NCBI RefSeq assembly: GCF_004134825.1
Contig: NZ_SDPN01000008.1
Coordinates: forward strand, 55,599-119,598
Reading direction: 5' to 3'
Length of the DNA stretch: 64,000 nt
Source of the DNA: Agromyces albus
Lineage (GTDB): Bacteria > Actinomycetota > Actinomycetes > Actinomycetales > Microbacteriaceae
The notes beneath the pieces are model-generated. The model was not told the DNA's origin and searched no databases. It saw only the letters and a list, made by a program, of their open reading frames with translations. Shown here in pieces: positions 1 through 9,253 of this stretch. The translations under genes were made by a program, and so were the position numbers. The stretch's first letter is position 1. Every line of letters begins with the position of its first letter.

Positions 1-3000
1 GACTCCGACCGCGCGCTGCGCGTAGTCAGGCGTCGCAGTGCCGTGGGCGGCGTACCAGTCGACCATCGACTCGAGGTCGACCTTGCCGCTGTCGGCCTTG
101 CTCGTGCCCGTCGCGAGGGTGAGGAAGTTGTCTCCACCGGTGCCGAGGAACGAGTTCACGCCGACCGAGTACGTCGCCGCGGGATCGAGCGGCTCGCCGT
201 TCAGGCGAATGCTCGTGATGTGCGAACCCTTCGCCGCCGTCGGGTCGTACGTGTAGGTCAGCCCCTCGCTCACGCCGAGCTTGAGGAACGGCCTGGATGC
301 CCCAGCCGGCTGCCACTGGTCCTCGAGCACGTCCTTGATCTTCGCTCCGGTGAGATTCATCGTGACGAGCGTGTTCGCGAACGGCTGCACCGCAGCGGCC
401 TCGCGATACGTGACCTCGCCCGACTCGATATTCGCCCGCAGGCCGCCCGGGTTCATGAACGTGACATCGACCTCGCGAGTGCCGTCTTCATTGAGCGCCC
501 AGAGCTGCACGTCGGCGACGAAGTTGCCGAGCGTCGACTCACCACCGCGGTTCTCGGGGTAGGAGGCGCCACCGAGGGGTGCGAACGCGGCCCGGTTGAA
601 GTTCGCGCTCGCCTCTCCCAGCACGACATTGCCGAGTTCATCGGCGACGATCTTCGCCTGGTCGACGATCGGCTTGACCTCGGGGTCGTCGAGGTAGAGC
701 GGCGTCGCGCCGTCCATGAGGTTGTAGACCTCGTTGGTGATCTTGGAGATCTTCTTCGCCGCGCGATCGAACTGGATCTCCATCTTGGAGAACTTCTCGC
801 CGTACTGGCCGCTCGAGATCACGGGCCGGCCGTCGATCACGTGGTTGTAGGCGAGATGGGTGTGACCCGAGACGATCGCGTCGACCTCGGCGGTCGTGTT
901 GAGCACGATCTTGCCGAAGCGCGTCGCGGGATCGACCGCCGACGCCACGTCGGTCGTCGCCGCGCCCTCGTGCACGAGCAGGATGAGGATGTCGGCTTCG
1001 CCGTTGTCCTTCTTGCCGTCGCTCAACTGCGCCGCGACGCGGTTCGCGGCCTCGGCGACGTCGCCCACCGTGATCTCGGCGATGCCGCCGGGGCTCACGA
1101 GTGACGGGAGCTCGTCGGTGACCGCTCCGATGAAGCCCACGTTGACGCCGTCGAACGACTGGATCCAGTACTCGGGCAATGCCGGCTTTCCGGTCGCCTT
1201 GTCGTAGACGTTGGCGCCGAGGTACTCCCAGAGGGCGAGCGGCATCACGCGATCGGTGAGGTCGGCGAAGCCCTGGTCGAACTCGTGGTTGCCGACCGAG
1301 CTCACCTCGAGCCCGGCGGCGTTGAGCGCTTCGATCGTCGGCACGTCCTGCTGGATGAACGACGTGAACGTCGAGGCGCCGATCATGTCGCCCGCTGCCG
1401 CGAACACGGTGTTCGGGTTCTCGGCGCGGATCTGCTTGACCGCGGTGGAGAGCGCCGCGATGCCGCCGGACGGCGCGGACTGCTCGATGCGACCGTGGAA
1501 GTCGTTCACGGTCACGACGTCGATCTCGACCGTCGAGGGCGCCGACTCCGTGCCCACGCCGACGAGGATCGGGTCGTGGTCGCTCGAGCGGTAGGGGGTG
1601 CCGGCTTCGCTCGCCGGACCCCAGTACTCGCGACCGGACCACTCGGCCGAGTTGATCGACCACACGCCGGCTTTGGTCACCTTGTCGGTGGCCGACTTCG
1701 ACGCGATGACGTGGTCGAGCGAGCCGAGCTCGCCGTCGAACGAGTACGTGTACTGGCCTGCGGCCTTCTTCGGCAGGATGTCGCTCCAACCCGCGTCGGC
1801 GAAGACCTTGATGGGGTCTTCCTTCGCGTAGGCGTTGAAGTCTCCGACGAGGAAGATGTCGGTCTTCCGGTCTACTGAGAGGCCCTGCGCGAAGGTGAGC
1901 AGCGACTGGGACTGCTCGACCCGCTCGTCGTTGAACGCGTCTTGACCGGGCTGGGGGCTCGGGTCGGTGCCGCTCTTCGACTTGAAGTGGTTGGCGACGA
2001 CGGTCACGAACTGCTTGTCGTACTTGAAGGTCTGGGCGATCGGCTCACGCGCGATGTCCCACACGGTCTCGTCGACGATCGTCTTGGCCGCGTCGACCGG
2101 CTTGACGGCGGCCGCGCGGTAGATGATCGCGTTCGTGATGAAGTCGGTGATCGCCGCGTCGTGCAGCGCCGCGGGCGTGGGCACGAACTTCCACACCTGG
2201 GAGCCGGCGGCCTGGTTGAGGCCGGCGACGAGGTCGGCGAGCGCCTCGTCGGGCGCCTCGCCGAGCTTCACGGAGTTCTCGATCTCCTGGAGCGCCACGA
2301 TGTCGGCGTCGAGGGCGTTGATCGCCGTGACGATCTTCGACTTCTGGATGGCGAACTCGGCGGCGTTCGCTGCGCCGCGAGCGTCGGGGTTGTCATCGGA
2401 GAACGTCGTGAAGTAGTTCAGCACGTTGAAGCCCGCGACCGAGACGTCGCCGCCGACCGCGGGAGCCGCAGCGGGGCGGGGGTTCGCGGCGGTGAACGTG
2501 GGCTTGAGCGATGCGTCGCTCGCGTCGGTGATGGGCACCGGCGGCTGCAGGCGCCATTCGCCGAAGTCGAAGTTCAGCACGTATCCGCCGGCGGGGAAGT
2601 TCACGGCGTCGCCGTTGCGCACGACCGCGTCTTTCGTGAGGTAGGGCTGGTCGCCGGGGTGTGCCGGGTTGTCGGAGCCGTTGGAGTTGCGGATGCCGAT
2701 GCTGTAGCCGTCGTCGAGGAGGAGCCGGCTCGCGCGGTTCGCGGTGTTGGCGTTGTTCGCCGCGGTCGAGCCGGGGGCTGCGCTCTCGAACGGCTCGATG
2801 GGCATCGCGTTGCCGGCGTTCAGCCAGAGTTCACCGAAGCGCAGGAGGTTGTGGCTCGAGATGAGGCGGTGCGTTCCGCTGGGCTGCACGAGCATGCCCT
2901 CGAACGCCTCACGAGCGGCGCCGAGCACCGTGGCGGGCATGGGGGTGAGGGCGGGCACGCCCACCCCGGCCTGCACGAGTTCGACCGCGCCGGCGGCGGA

Positions 3001-3390
3001 GCCCGTGATCTGCGTGTTGCCGTTGAACTCGCTCACCCGGCCGGTGACGCGCACCTTGTCGCCGATCGCGACCGCGGGATTGGCGCTGGAGAGGAAGATG
3101 AAGATGCCGTCTGAGGCATTCGGCGTGGCATCCGCGGCCCCGCCAGAGCCCGCGGTCTGCAGGTAGATGCCACGGTACCCGCCCGTGCGATGGTCGGCGG
3201 TGACGACGCCCTCGACCGTGACGGTCGCGCCGACGAGCGGCGACGTCGCGACGTTGGTGCCCTGGACCTGAGCGATGCTGTGCGTCGGTTCGGCGGCGAA
3301 CGCGGGGGGCGCTGCGAACACCCCGGCGAACAAAGTGCCTGCCGCGGCGATGGCCACGGCAGAAAGGCGTTGGGTGGTGCGACGTTGCAT
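1..3390 (-). CDS. Secreted ExeM/NucH-type nuclease fused to a UshA-type 5'-nucleotidase (3' end outside window)
   Basis: 1130 residues are visible and the C-terminus runs off the left edge. A signal peptide ends near AFA-AE (about residue 33). An OB-fold-like region follows. An endonuclease/exonuclease/phosphatase domain covers roughly residues 315-615, with NVLNYF, ALQEIEN, NHFKSK, GDFNAY and SSDHDP. A metallophosphatase follows from about residue 625 (NDFHGR, AGDMIG, GNHEFDQG, SGHTH). The 5'-nucleotidase C-terminal domain begins near residue 950 (GNFVAD, NPGGLRAN, GTGGDNF). The expected role is extracellular degradation of nucleic acid and nucleotides to salvage phosphate and nucleosides. 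The ATG has a GAGGAG Shine-Dalgarno. Family assignment is strong. Whether a sortase or wall anchor follows cannot be seen. Confidence 0.93.
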   Translation of the reverse strand, partial: MQRRTTQRLSAVAIAAAGTLFAGVFAAPPAFAAEPTHSIAQVQGTNVATSPLVGATVTVEGVVTADHRTGGYRGIYLQTAGSGGAADATPNASDGIFIFLSSANPAVAIGDKVRVTGRVSEFNGNTQITGSAAGAVELVQAGVGVPALTPMPATVLGAAREAFEGMLVQPSGTHRLISSHNLLRFGELWLNAGNAMPIEPFESAAPGSTAANNANTANRASRLLLDDGYSIGIRNSNGSDNPAHPGDQPYLTKDAVVRNGDAVNFPAGGYVLNFDFGEWRLQPPVPITDASDASLKPTFTAANPRPAAAPAVGGDVSVAGFNVLNYFTTFSDDNPDARGAANAAEFAIQKSKIVTAINALDADIVALQEIENSVKLGEAPDEALADLVAGLNQAAGSQVWKFVPTPAALHDAAITDFITNAIIYRAAAVKPVDAAKTIVDETVWDIAREPIAQTFKYDKQFVTVVANHFKSKSGTDPSPQPGQDAFNDERVEQSQSLLTFAQGLSVDRKTDIFLVGDFNAYAKEDPIKVFADAGWSDILPKKAAGQYTYSFDGELGSLDHVIASKSATDKVTKAGVWSINSAEWSGREYWGPASEAGTPYRSSDHDPILVGVGTESAPSTVEIDVVTVNDFHGRIEQSAPSGGIAALSTAVKQIRAENPNTVFAAAGDMIGASTFTSFIQQDVPTIEALNAAGLEVSSVGNHEFDQGFADLTDRVMPLALWEYLGANVYDKATGKPALPEYWIQSFDGVNVGFIGAVTDELPSLVSPGGIAEITVGDVAEAANRVAAQLSDGKKDNGEADILILLVHEGAATTDVASAVDPATRFGKIVLNTTAEVDAIVSGHTHLAYNHVIDGRPVISSGQYGEKFSKMEIQFDRAAKKISKITNEVYNLMDGATPLYLDDPEVKPIVDQAKIVADELGNVVLGEASANFNRAAFAPLGGASYPENRGGESTLGNFVADVQLWALNEDGTREVDVTFMNPGGLRANIESGEVTYREAAAVQPFANTLVTMNLTGAKIKDVLEDQWQPAGASRPFLKLGVSEGLTYTYDPTAAKGSHITSIRLNGEPLDPAATYSVGVNSFLGTGGDNFLTLATGTSKADSGKVDLESMVDWYAAHGTATPDYAQRAVGV

Positions 3391-3462
3391 GACTCTCCTC
3401 AAGCGTTCGCGCCCGGCTCACACGACTCGCACTCGGGCGCGTTCCTCGGGGACTGTGCCCGT

Positions 3463-3492
3463 AGCCTATGAGCGCGGAGTGCCCATTTCCAA
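3463..3492 (-). promoter_or_regulatory. Candidate promoter of the nuclease/nucleotidase gene
   Basis: On the minus strand a TTGGAA -35-like box and a TAGGCT -10-like box are separated by 18 bp. They lie about 75 bases before the ATG of the secreted nuclease gene. No operator-like palindrome or pho box was recognised. Confidence 0.45.
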
Positions 3493-3615
3493 GGGTGTGC
3501 CGACGATTGATTCGTCGATTTCACACGGCGTTCATGCGCGTCTGCGCACATGAGCATCGGCCGCCATTCGGTCCGCTCGAATGAGCAGAACCACGCCGGA
3601 TACGCTGGGACGACC

Positions 3616-4599
3616 ATGCTCACCGCTGCCCTCTCCCTCACCGGGGCGCTCGTCTACGGCGCGGCCGATTTCCTCGGAGGGCTCGCCGCCAAGCGCATGA
3701 GCGCGATGCTCGTGGCGGCGATCGCGGCACTCGCAGGACTCGTCGTGCTCGTCGCCGCCTATCCCGTGCTCGGCGGCACGTGGAGCACGCACGACGTCAC
3801 GTGGGGCCTGCTCTCCGGGATCTCGGGCGCGATCGGCATCTCGCTGCTCTACGCCTGCCTCGCCATCGGGCCGATGAGCATCCTCTCGCCCCTCACCGCC
3901 GTGATCTCTGCGACGGTGCCGATGATCTGGGGGCTGCTCGTGAACGGCGAGCGATTCGGCTCGCTCGGGTATTGGGCGCTCGGCCTCGCGCTCCTCGCGG
4001 TGGTGCTCGTGGGCTTCGTTCCTGAGCGCGGGGCGGTGCGGCCGCAACCTCGCGGCCTCCTCCTGGCGGTGGGTTCCGGCATCGGAATCGGCGGCTTCCT
4101 CATCGCGATCGACCAGACCTCGGATGAGAGCGGCGTCGTGCCATTGCTCCTCAACCGTTGCGTCACCGCCGCGATCATGCTCACGGTGATCGGCGTCCTG
4201 GCGCTCATCGCCGTGTCGCGTCGGGCTGCACGCGAAATGAAGGACGAGCGGATGCCGCAGCCGGCGGTGATCGCGGTGGGTGCCTCGCCGGAGATCGCGG
4301 GGATTCCGGCATCGGGGGATGCTCCGAGGTGGCTTCGATACGCGTCCGGCTTCGCCGGGCGCTACTCAACCACCGGACTGCTCGCGATCGCGTGCGGCGT
4401 GGTCGACGTGGTCGCCAACGGGCTGCTCCTGCTCGGCATCCGCGCGGGCGACCTCTCGGTGGCTGCAGTGCTCGGGGCGATGTATCCGGCCGGCACGATC
4501 CTGCTCGCCGCGGTCGTGCTGAAGGAGCGCATCGCGCCGGTGCAGTGGGCGGGACTCGTGCTCGCACTCACGGCGGCAGGCATGCTCGCCGTGGCGTGA
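3616..4599 (+). CDS. EamA/DMT-family membrane transporter carrying an in-frame repeat insertion
   Basis: A 327-residue polytopic protein with two EamA-like halves; the substrate cannot be predicted. The start is taken at MLTAALSL: an upstream in-frame ATG at 3550 would add a tail of poor coding character, and a TACGCT -10-like box lies nine bases before 3616, so the mRNA may be leaderless. The second half contains residues 237-254 (PRWLRYASGFAGRYSTTG), encoded exactly by one arm of the palindromic repeat family found between genes elsewhere in this window. It falls in a hydrophilic loop before a hydrophobic segment beginning LLAIACGVVD, so the reading frame and probably the fold survive. The gene converges on the DUF3516 helicase, with a full repeat pair between them. 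Confidence 0.85.
   Translation: MLTAALSLTGALVYGAADFLGGLAAKRMSAMLVAAIAALAGLVVLVAAYPVLGGTWSTHDVTWGLLSGISGAIGISLLYACLAIGPMSILSPLTAVISATVPMIWGLLVNGERFGSLGYWALGLALLAVVLVGFVPERGAVRPQPRGLLLAVGSGIGIGGFLIAIDQTSDESGVVPLLLNRCVTAAIMLTVIGVLALIAVSRRAAREMKDERMPQPAVIAVGASPEIAGIPASGDAPRWLRYASGFAGRYSTTGLLAIACGVVDVVANGLLLLGIRAGDLSVAAVLGAMYPAGTILLAAVVLKERIAPVQWAGLVLALTAAGMLAVA
4328..4376 (+). repeat. Palindromic repeat, single arm inside the EamA coding sequence
   Basis: A 49-bp unit with outer ends GGTGG and CCACC, an inner CCGGC-TTC-GCCGG hairpin and the conserved words TTCGATACGCG and GCGCTACTCAACCACC. It matches the forward arm at 4653-4707 except for a few positions. It lies wholly inside a coding sequence and is read in frame without a stop. 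Confidence 0.9.
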
Positions 4600-4605
4600 C
4601 CAACC

Positions 4606-4707
4606 CCGGTGGTTGAGTAGCCAGCGAAGCAGGCGTATCGAAACCACCCGTGCCCAATGGTGGTTTCGATACGCGTCCGGCTCCGCCGGGCGCTACTCAA
4701 CCACCGG
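4606..4707. repeat. Palindromic repeat, inverted pair between convergent genes
   Basis: Two arms face each other around a short spacer near 4650-4655. The left arm starts CCGGTGGTTGAGTAG and the right arm ends GCTACTCAACCACCGG. Each arm can fold on itself and the two arms can pair with each other. The unit lies seven bases after the EamA stop and five before the helicase stop, so it may act as a bidirectional terminator. Confidence 0.9.
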
Positions 4708-4711
4708 GCGG

Positions 4712-7246
4712 CTAGAGGCGCAGCACCTCGGTGACGCGCACGACGGCCGCGCCCTCCTCGGCCGAGGCATCGAGGTCGACCTCCGCGCGGATGCGCCAGT
4801 CGTGGTCGCCCGCGGGGTCGTCGATCGTCTGCTCGACGCGCCAGGTGCCGTTCGCGGCATCCGTCTCATCGATCGTGACGAGCGCGGGCGAGCGTGCAGC
4901 GCCGCCCGTGCCGATCTCGTCGTGCTCGTCGTAGTAGCGGTCGAGCGCGCCCGGCCAGTCGACGTCGGGGTCGAGTTCGGCGAGCTCGTCGTCGCGCTGC
5001 AGCGCCGCGAGCTGCACGCGGCGGAACAGCTCGTTGCGTACGAGCACCATGAACGCGCGACGGTTCGTGACGACCGACGGCGGTGCGGGCGGAACGACGG
5101 GCGCGTCGTCTTCTGGCAGGTGCGCCGTGGGATCGACGAGCTCGTTCCACTCGTCGACGAGGCTCGAGTCGACCTGCCGCACGAGCTCGCCGAGCCACTC
5201 GATGATGTCGAGCAGCTCCTCGTTCTTCGCCTCGGTGGGCACCGTCTGCCGGATCGCGCGGAACGCGTCGGAGAGGTAGCGCAGCACGAGCCCCTCGCTG
5301 CGCGCGAGCTGGTAGTGGAAGACGTATTCTCCGAACGACATGCTTCGCTCGAACATGTCGCGCACGACCGACTTCGGCGACAGCTCGAAGTCGCGCACCC
5401 ACGGCTGGCTCGATGCGAAGGTCTCGAAGGCCTGCGCGAGCAGCTCGTCGAGGGGCTTGGGCCACGTGACCTCTTCGAGCAGCTCCATGCGCTGGTCGTA
5501 CTCGACACCATCGCGCTTCATCGCGGCGACGGCCTCGCCGCGAGCCTTGTACTGCTGCTGCGAGAGGATCGGCCGCGGGTCGTCGAGGGTCGACTCGATC
5601 ACGCTCACGACGTCGAGCGCGTAGTGGCCGGTCGCGATCCCCGACCCGGGCGCCGCGTCGGGGTCGAGCAGCTCGATCGCCGCGAGCGCGAACGGCGACA
5701 ACGGCTGGTTCAGCGCGAAGTTCGGCGGCAGGTCGACCGTGAGGCGCACGATCGGCGGCGCGGCATCGGGCGTCGGCACGATCTCGACCACGCCCGCATC
5801 GCGCAGGGTCCGGAAGATCTCGAGCGCGCGCCGGGCGAGCTCGAACTGCCGCGCCCGCGGCTCGTGGTTGTCGGTCACGAGCGAGCGGATGTTTCCGATG
5901 ACGTCGCCACCGCGCCCGATCACGTTGATGAGCATCGCGGCACTCAGCTGCAGGTGGGGCGTGAGCGGCTCGGGCTCGGCGGCGACGAGTCGCTCGAACG
6001 AGCCCTCGCCCCACGTGATCTGCCCGGCCGGGGCCTTCTTGCGCACGACCTTCTTGAGCTTCTTCGGATCGTCGCCCGCCTTGCGCACGGACGTCTCGTT
6101 GTCGATCTCGTGCTCGGGCGCGAGCACGACGACGGTGCCCGCGGTGTCGTAGCCTGCGCGGCCGGCGCGCCCCGCGATCTGGTGGAACTCGCGCGCGCTG
6201 ATCTGCCGCATCTTCGTGCCGTCGAACTTCGCGAGCGCCGTGATGAGCACCGTGCGGATCGGCACGTTGATGCCGACGCCGAGAGTGTCGGTGCCGCAGA
6301 TGACGCGCAGGAGCCCGCGCTGCGCGAGGGTCTCGACGAGCCGCCGGTAGCGCGGGAGCATGCCCGCATGGTGCACGCCGATGCCGGCGCGAACGAGCCG
6401 CGAGAGGGTCTTGCCGAAGGCCGTGGTGAAGCGGAACCCGCCGATCGCGTCGGCGATCTCGTCGCGCTGCTCGCGCGAGACGATGCGGATCGACGAGAGC
6501 GCCTGGGCCCGCTCCATCGCAGCGGCCTGCGAGAAGTGCACGATGTACACCGGCGCCTGACGCGTCTCGAGCAGTTCTTCGACGGTCTCCTGTACGGGGG
6601 TCTTCGCATAGGAGAAGTGCAGCGGCACCGGCCGGTCGACGCCCGTGACGCGCGCGGTCTCGCGGCCCGTGCGGCGAGTGAGGTCGTCGGCGATCGCGGT
6701 GACGTCGCCGAGCGTCGCCGACATGAGGATGAACTGCGCGCGCGTGAGGGTGATGAGCGGCACCTGCCACGCCCAGCCGCGCTCGGGATCGCCGTAGTAG
6801 TGGAACTCGTCCATGACGACCTGGTCGACCTCGAGATCCGCGCCCTGCCTGAGTGCGAGGTTCGCGAGGATCTCGGCCGTGCAGCAGATGATCGGGGCAT
6901 CCGCGTTGACCGAGCTGTCCCCCGTGACCATGCCCACGCTCTGCGCGCCGAAGATCTCGACGAGCTGGAAGAACTTCTCGCTCACGAGCGCCTTGATGGG
7001 CGCCGTGTAGAAGGTGCGGCCGCCTCGGGCGACGGATGCCGCGTGCGCCGCGACCGCGACGAGCGACTTGCCCGTGCCCGTCGGCGTGGAGAGGATCACG
7101 TTCGCGCCCGACACGATCTCGATGATCGCCTCGTCTTGCGCGGGATAGAGCGCGAAGCCGCGCTCGTCGGCCCAGCCCACGAAGGCGTCGTACATCGCAT
7201 CGGCGTCGTACGGGCGCGGGGCGAGGTCGGGCAGCGTCAGGGTCAT
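4712..7246 (-). CDS. DEAD/DEAH-box superfamily 2 helicase with DUF3516
   Basis: An 844-residue ATP-dependent RNA or DNA helicase of the Ski2/Mtr4-like group found in actinobacteria. Walker A TPTGTGKS lies at 54-61 and the DEFH box at 146-149. SATLG, HHAGMLPRYR, GTDTLGVGINVP and QIAGRAGRAG (motif VI) follow in order. The C-terminal third matches the DUF3516 region and has no known activity. The start ATG has no Shine-Dalgarno; CAGACT seven bases upstream suggests a leaderless message with its promoter in the short gap after lacI. RNA turnover or ribosome maintenance is a family-level guess only. Confidence 0.9.
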   Translation of the reverse strand: MTLTLPDLAPRPYDADAMYDAFVGWADERGFALYPAQDEAIIEIVSGANVILSTPTGTGKSLVAVAAHAASVARGGRTFYTAPIKALVSEKFFQLVEIFGAQSVGMVTGDSSVNADAPIICCTAEILANLALRQGADLEVDQVVMDEFHYYGDPERGWAWQVPLITLTRAQFILMSATLGDVTAIADDLTRRTGRETARVTGVDRPVPLHFSYAKTPVQETVEELLETRQAPVYIVHFSQAAAMERAQALSSIRIVSREQRDEIADAIGGFRFTTAFGKTLSRLVRAGIGVHHAGMLPRYRRLVETLAQRGLLRVICGTDTLGVGINVPIRTVLITALAKFDGTKMRQISAREFHQIAGRAGRAGYDTAGTVVVLAPEHEIDNETSVRKAGDDPKKLKKVVRKKAPAGQITWGEGSFERLVAAEPEPLTPHLQLSAAMLINVIGRGGDVIGNIRSLVTDNHEPRARQFELARRALEIFRTLRDAGVVEIVPTPDAAPPIVRLTVDLPPNFALNQPLSPFALAAIELLDPDAAPGSGIATGHYALDVVSVIESTLDDPRPILSQQQYKARGEAVAAMKRDGVEYDQRMELLEEVTWPKPLDELLAQAFETFASSQPWVRDFELSPKSVVRDMFERSMSFGEYVFHYQLARSEGLVLRYLSDAFRAIRQTVPTEAKNEELLDIIEWLGELVRQVDSSLVDEWNELVDPTAHLPEDDAPVVPPAPPSVVTNRRAFMVLVRNELFRRVQLAALQRDDELAELDPDVDWPGALDRYYDEHDEIGTGGAARSPALVTIDETDAANGTWRVEQTIDDPAGDHDWRIRAEVDLDASAEEGAAVVRVTEVLRL

Positions 7247-7273
7247 CCGTTCGAGTCTGTCACGCGCGGCGGG

Positions 7274-8320
7274 TCAGGCCGATTCGCGTACGACGAGCTC
7301 GGTCGGCACGGTGAGCCGTGCCGCACGCTGGCCGTCGCGCACGTCGAGCAGCATGCGCACCATCTCGCGGCTGATGCGGTCGAAGGGCTGGCGCATCGTC
7401 GTGAGCGGCGGGTCGGTGCGCTGGGCGACGGGCGAGTCGTCGAAGCCGCCGACCGCGACGTCGTCGGGAACGCGGCGTCCGGCGGCGACGAGCGCGTCGA
7501 TCGCGCCGGCCGCCATCAGGTCGTTCGCGGCGAAGACCGCGTCGAGGTGCGGCATCCGCTCGAGGAGTTCCTTCATCGCGGCGAACCCGCTCGCCCGGCT
7601 GTAGTCGCCCTGGGCGACGAGGCGCTCGTCGAAGGCGTCGCCGTGCTCTTCGCGGTAGCCCGCGAGCCGGCCGATGCCGCCCGAGGTGTCGAGGGGGCCC
7701 GCGATGTGGGCGATCGTGCTGCGCCCGGTCGATCGGAGGTAGTCGACCATCGCCCGGGCACCGTCGACGTCGTCGGCCTCGACGTAGCCGATCGACTTCT
7801 CGAAGCCGAGCGGCACGCCGCACGCGATGACCGGCACGCGCGCCGCGGCGAACTCGGAGAGGAAGCTCTGCCGGCCGCGGTGCGAGGAGACGAGGAGGGC
7901 GCCGTCGACGTGGCCCGCCATGATGAACTCCGTCGCGCGGCGCTGCTCGTCGTCGGAGCCGGCCATCAGGAGCACGAGGGGCAGGTCGTGCTCGGCGAGC
8001 GCCTCGGCGGCGCCGCGCATGAGCGCCGAGAAGTTGGGATCCTCGAAGAGCCGCTCGTGCGACTCGGTCAGCAGGAACGCGATCGAGTTGGCGCGGCTCG
8101 TCGCGAGGTTGCGAGCGTGCGGGTTGATGCGGTACCCCGTCTGCTTGATCGCCTCGTCGACGGCCGCCGCGGCAGCGGCGCCGACCCAGTGCCCGCCGTT
8201 GAGCACTCGCGAGACGGTGCCGCGCGAGACGCCGGCGACGCGAGCGACATCCTCGATCGTCGGTCGTCGTCGGGGCGGGCGGGGTTCCACGCCACCCACC
8301 CTATTGCTGCGGCCCGCCAT
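7274..8320 (-). CDS. LacI-family transcriptional regulator of the sugar ABC/GH35 cassette
   Basis: 348 residues. An N-terminal helix-turn-helix (TIEDVARVAGVSRGTVSRVL, about 22-41) is followed by a hinge and a periplasmic-binding-protein-like ligand domain. It is the last gene of the binding protein-permease-permease operon, starting two bases after the permease stop. The ligand is probably a galactoside or a breakdown product, inferred from the neighbours. It is the natural candidate to bind the paired TGGGAGCGC-containing operators upstream of the cassette, because LacI-family regulators of actinobacterial sugar cassettes such as CebR recognise TGGGAGCGCTCCCA. The chosen start gives the usual 10-20 residues before the HTH. 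Confidence 0.93.
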   Translation of the reverse strand: MAGRSNRVGGVEPRPPRRRPTIEDVARVAGVSRGTVSRVLNGGHWVGAAAAAAVDEAIKQTGYRINPHARNLATSRANSIAFLLTESHERLFEDPNFSALMRGAAEALAEHDLPLVLLMAGSDDEQRRATEFIMAGHVDGALLVSSHRGRQSFLSEFAAARVPVIACGVPLGFEKSIGYVEADDVDGARAMVDYLRSTGRSTIAHIAGPLDTSGGIGRLAGYREEHGDAFDERLVAQGDYSRASGFAAMKELLERMPHLDAVFAANDLMAAGAIDALVAAGRRVPDDVAVGGFDDSPVAQRTDPPLTTMRQPFDRISREMVRMLLDVRDGQRAARLTVPTELVVRESA

Positions 8321-8322
8321 GC

Positions 8323-9252
8323 TCAGGCTTTCACGGCTCCCGCGGCGAGATCGACCCGCCAGTACCGCTGCAGCACGAGGAACAGCGCGATGAGCGGCAC
8401 GATCGACAGCAGCGCGCCCGTGATCACGAGCGTGTACATCGACGGCTGGCTCGCACCCTGGTTGAGCAGGCCGCTGAGGCCCACCGTGATGGGGAACAGC
8501 CGGTCGTCGCCGAGCATGATGTACGGGAGCATGAAGTTGTTCCACACCGCGACGAACTGGAACAGGAAGATCGTCACGAGCCCCGGCATCATCATCGGCA
8601 TGGCGATGCGGTGCAGGATGTAGAGCTCCCGCGCTCCCTCGGTGCGCGCCGACTCGATGACGTCGGTCGGCACGGCCGCCGCCGCGTAGATGCGGGCGAG
8701 GTAGATGCCGTACGGGCTGATGATCTGCGGCAGCAGCACCGACCAGTACGTGTTCGTGAGTCCCATCTGGGCGAGCAGGAAGTACTGCGGGATCGCGAGG
8801 ATGACGCCTGGCACGAGCACGCCCATGAGCAGCACCTTGAACACGGTGCCCTTGCCGGGGAACGAGAACTTCGCGAGCGCGTAGCCCGAGAGCGCCGACA
8901 CATACGTGGAGAGGATGGCGCCGACGCCCGCGTAGAGCGCCGTGTTCACCATCCACCGCCAGTACAGGCCGTCGCGATACTGCGCGAGCTCGACGATGTT
9001 GTCGAACAGGTGCGTCGACGGGGCGAACGTGAACGTCGAGAACAGCTCGGCGCCGCTCTTCGTCGCGGCGATCAGCACCCAGAGCACGGGCAGCAGGCAG
9101 TAGACCGCGCCGAGCAGGAGCACGGCGGTCGAGCCGACGCTGATCGGATGCCGCACCCGCCGGCTCGCGGCATCCGCTCGCCTCGGCTCGTCAACGCGGG
9201 GCAACGGCGACGCGACCCGTTCGGCCGGCGATGAGTTGAAGACCGTGGTCAT
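8323..9252 (-). CDS. Sugar ABC transporter permease, MalG type
   Basis: 309 residues with six predicted membrane spans and the EAA-like loop typical of carbohydrate uptake (CUT1) permeases (ESARTEGARELYILHRIAMP). It forms the membrane channel with the MalF-type partner encoded just upstream, whose stop is one base from this start. No ATP-binding subunit is encoded in the cassette, so a shared MsiK-type ATPase elsewhere is expected, as is common in actinobacteria. Confidence 0.93.
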   Translation of the reverse strand: MTTVFNSSPAERVASPLPRVDEPRRADAASRRVRHPISVGSTAVLLLGAVYCLLPVLWVLIAATKSGAELFSTFTFAPSTHLFDNIVELAQYRDGLYWRWMVNTALYAGVGAILSTYVSALSGYALAKFSFPGKGTVFKVLLMGVLVPGVILAIPQYFLLAQMGLTNTYWSVLLPQIISPYGIYLARIYAAAAVPTDVIESARTEGARELYILHRIAMPMMMPGLVTIFLFQFVAVWNNFMLPYIMLGDDRLFPITVGLSGLLNQGASQPSMYTLVITGALLSIVPLIALFLVLQRYWRVDLAAGAVKA

Positions 9253-9253
9253 G

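Noticed and set aside
3550..3615. Start of the EamA gene at the upstream ATG
   Set aside because: The added 22 residues are polar and not membrane-like, and a -10-like box lies between the two starts.
4613..8623. A very long open frame on the plus strand opposite the helicase and lacI genes
   Set aside because: It is the mirror of C/G-rich third positions. Its product is Arg/Asp/Glu/Val-rich without any domain, while the minus strand has intact helicase and LacI motifs.
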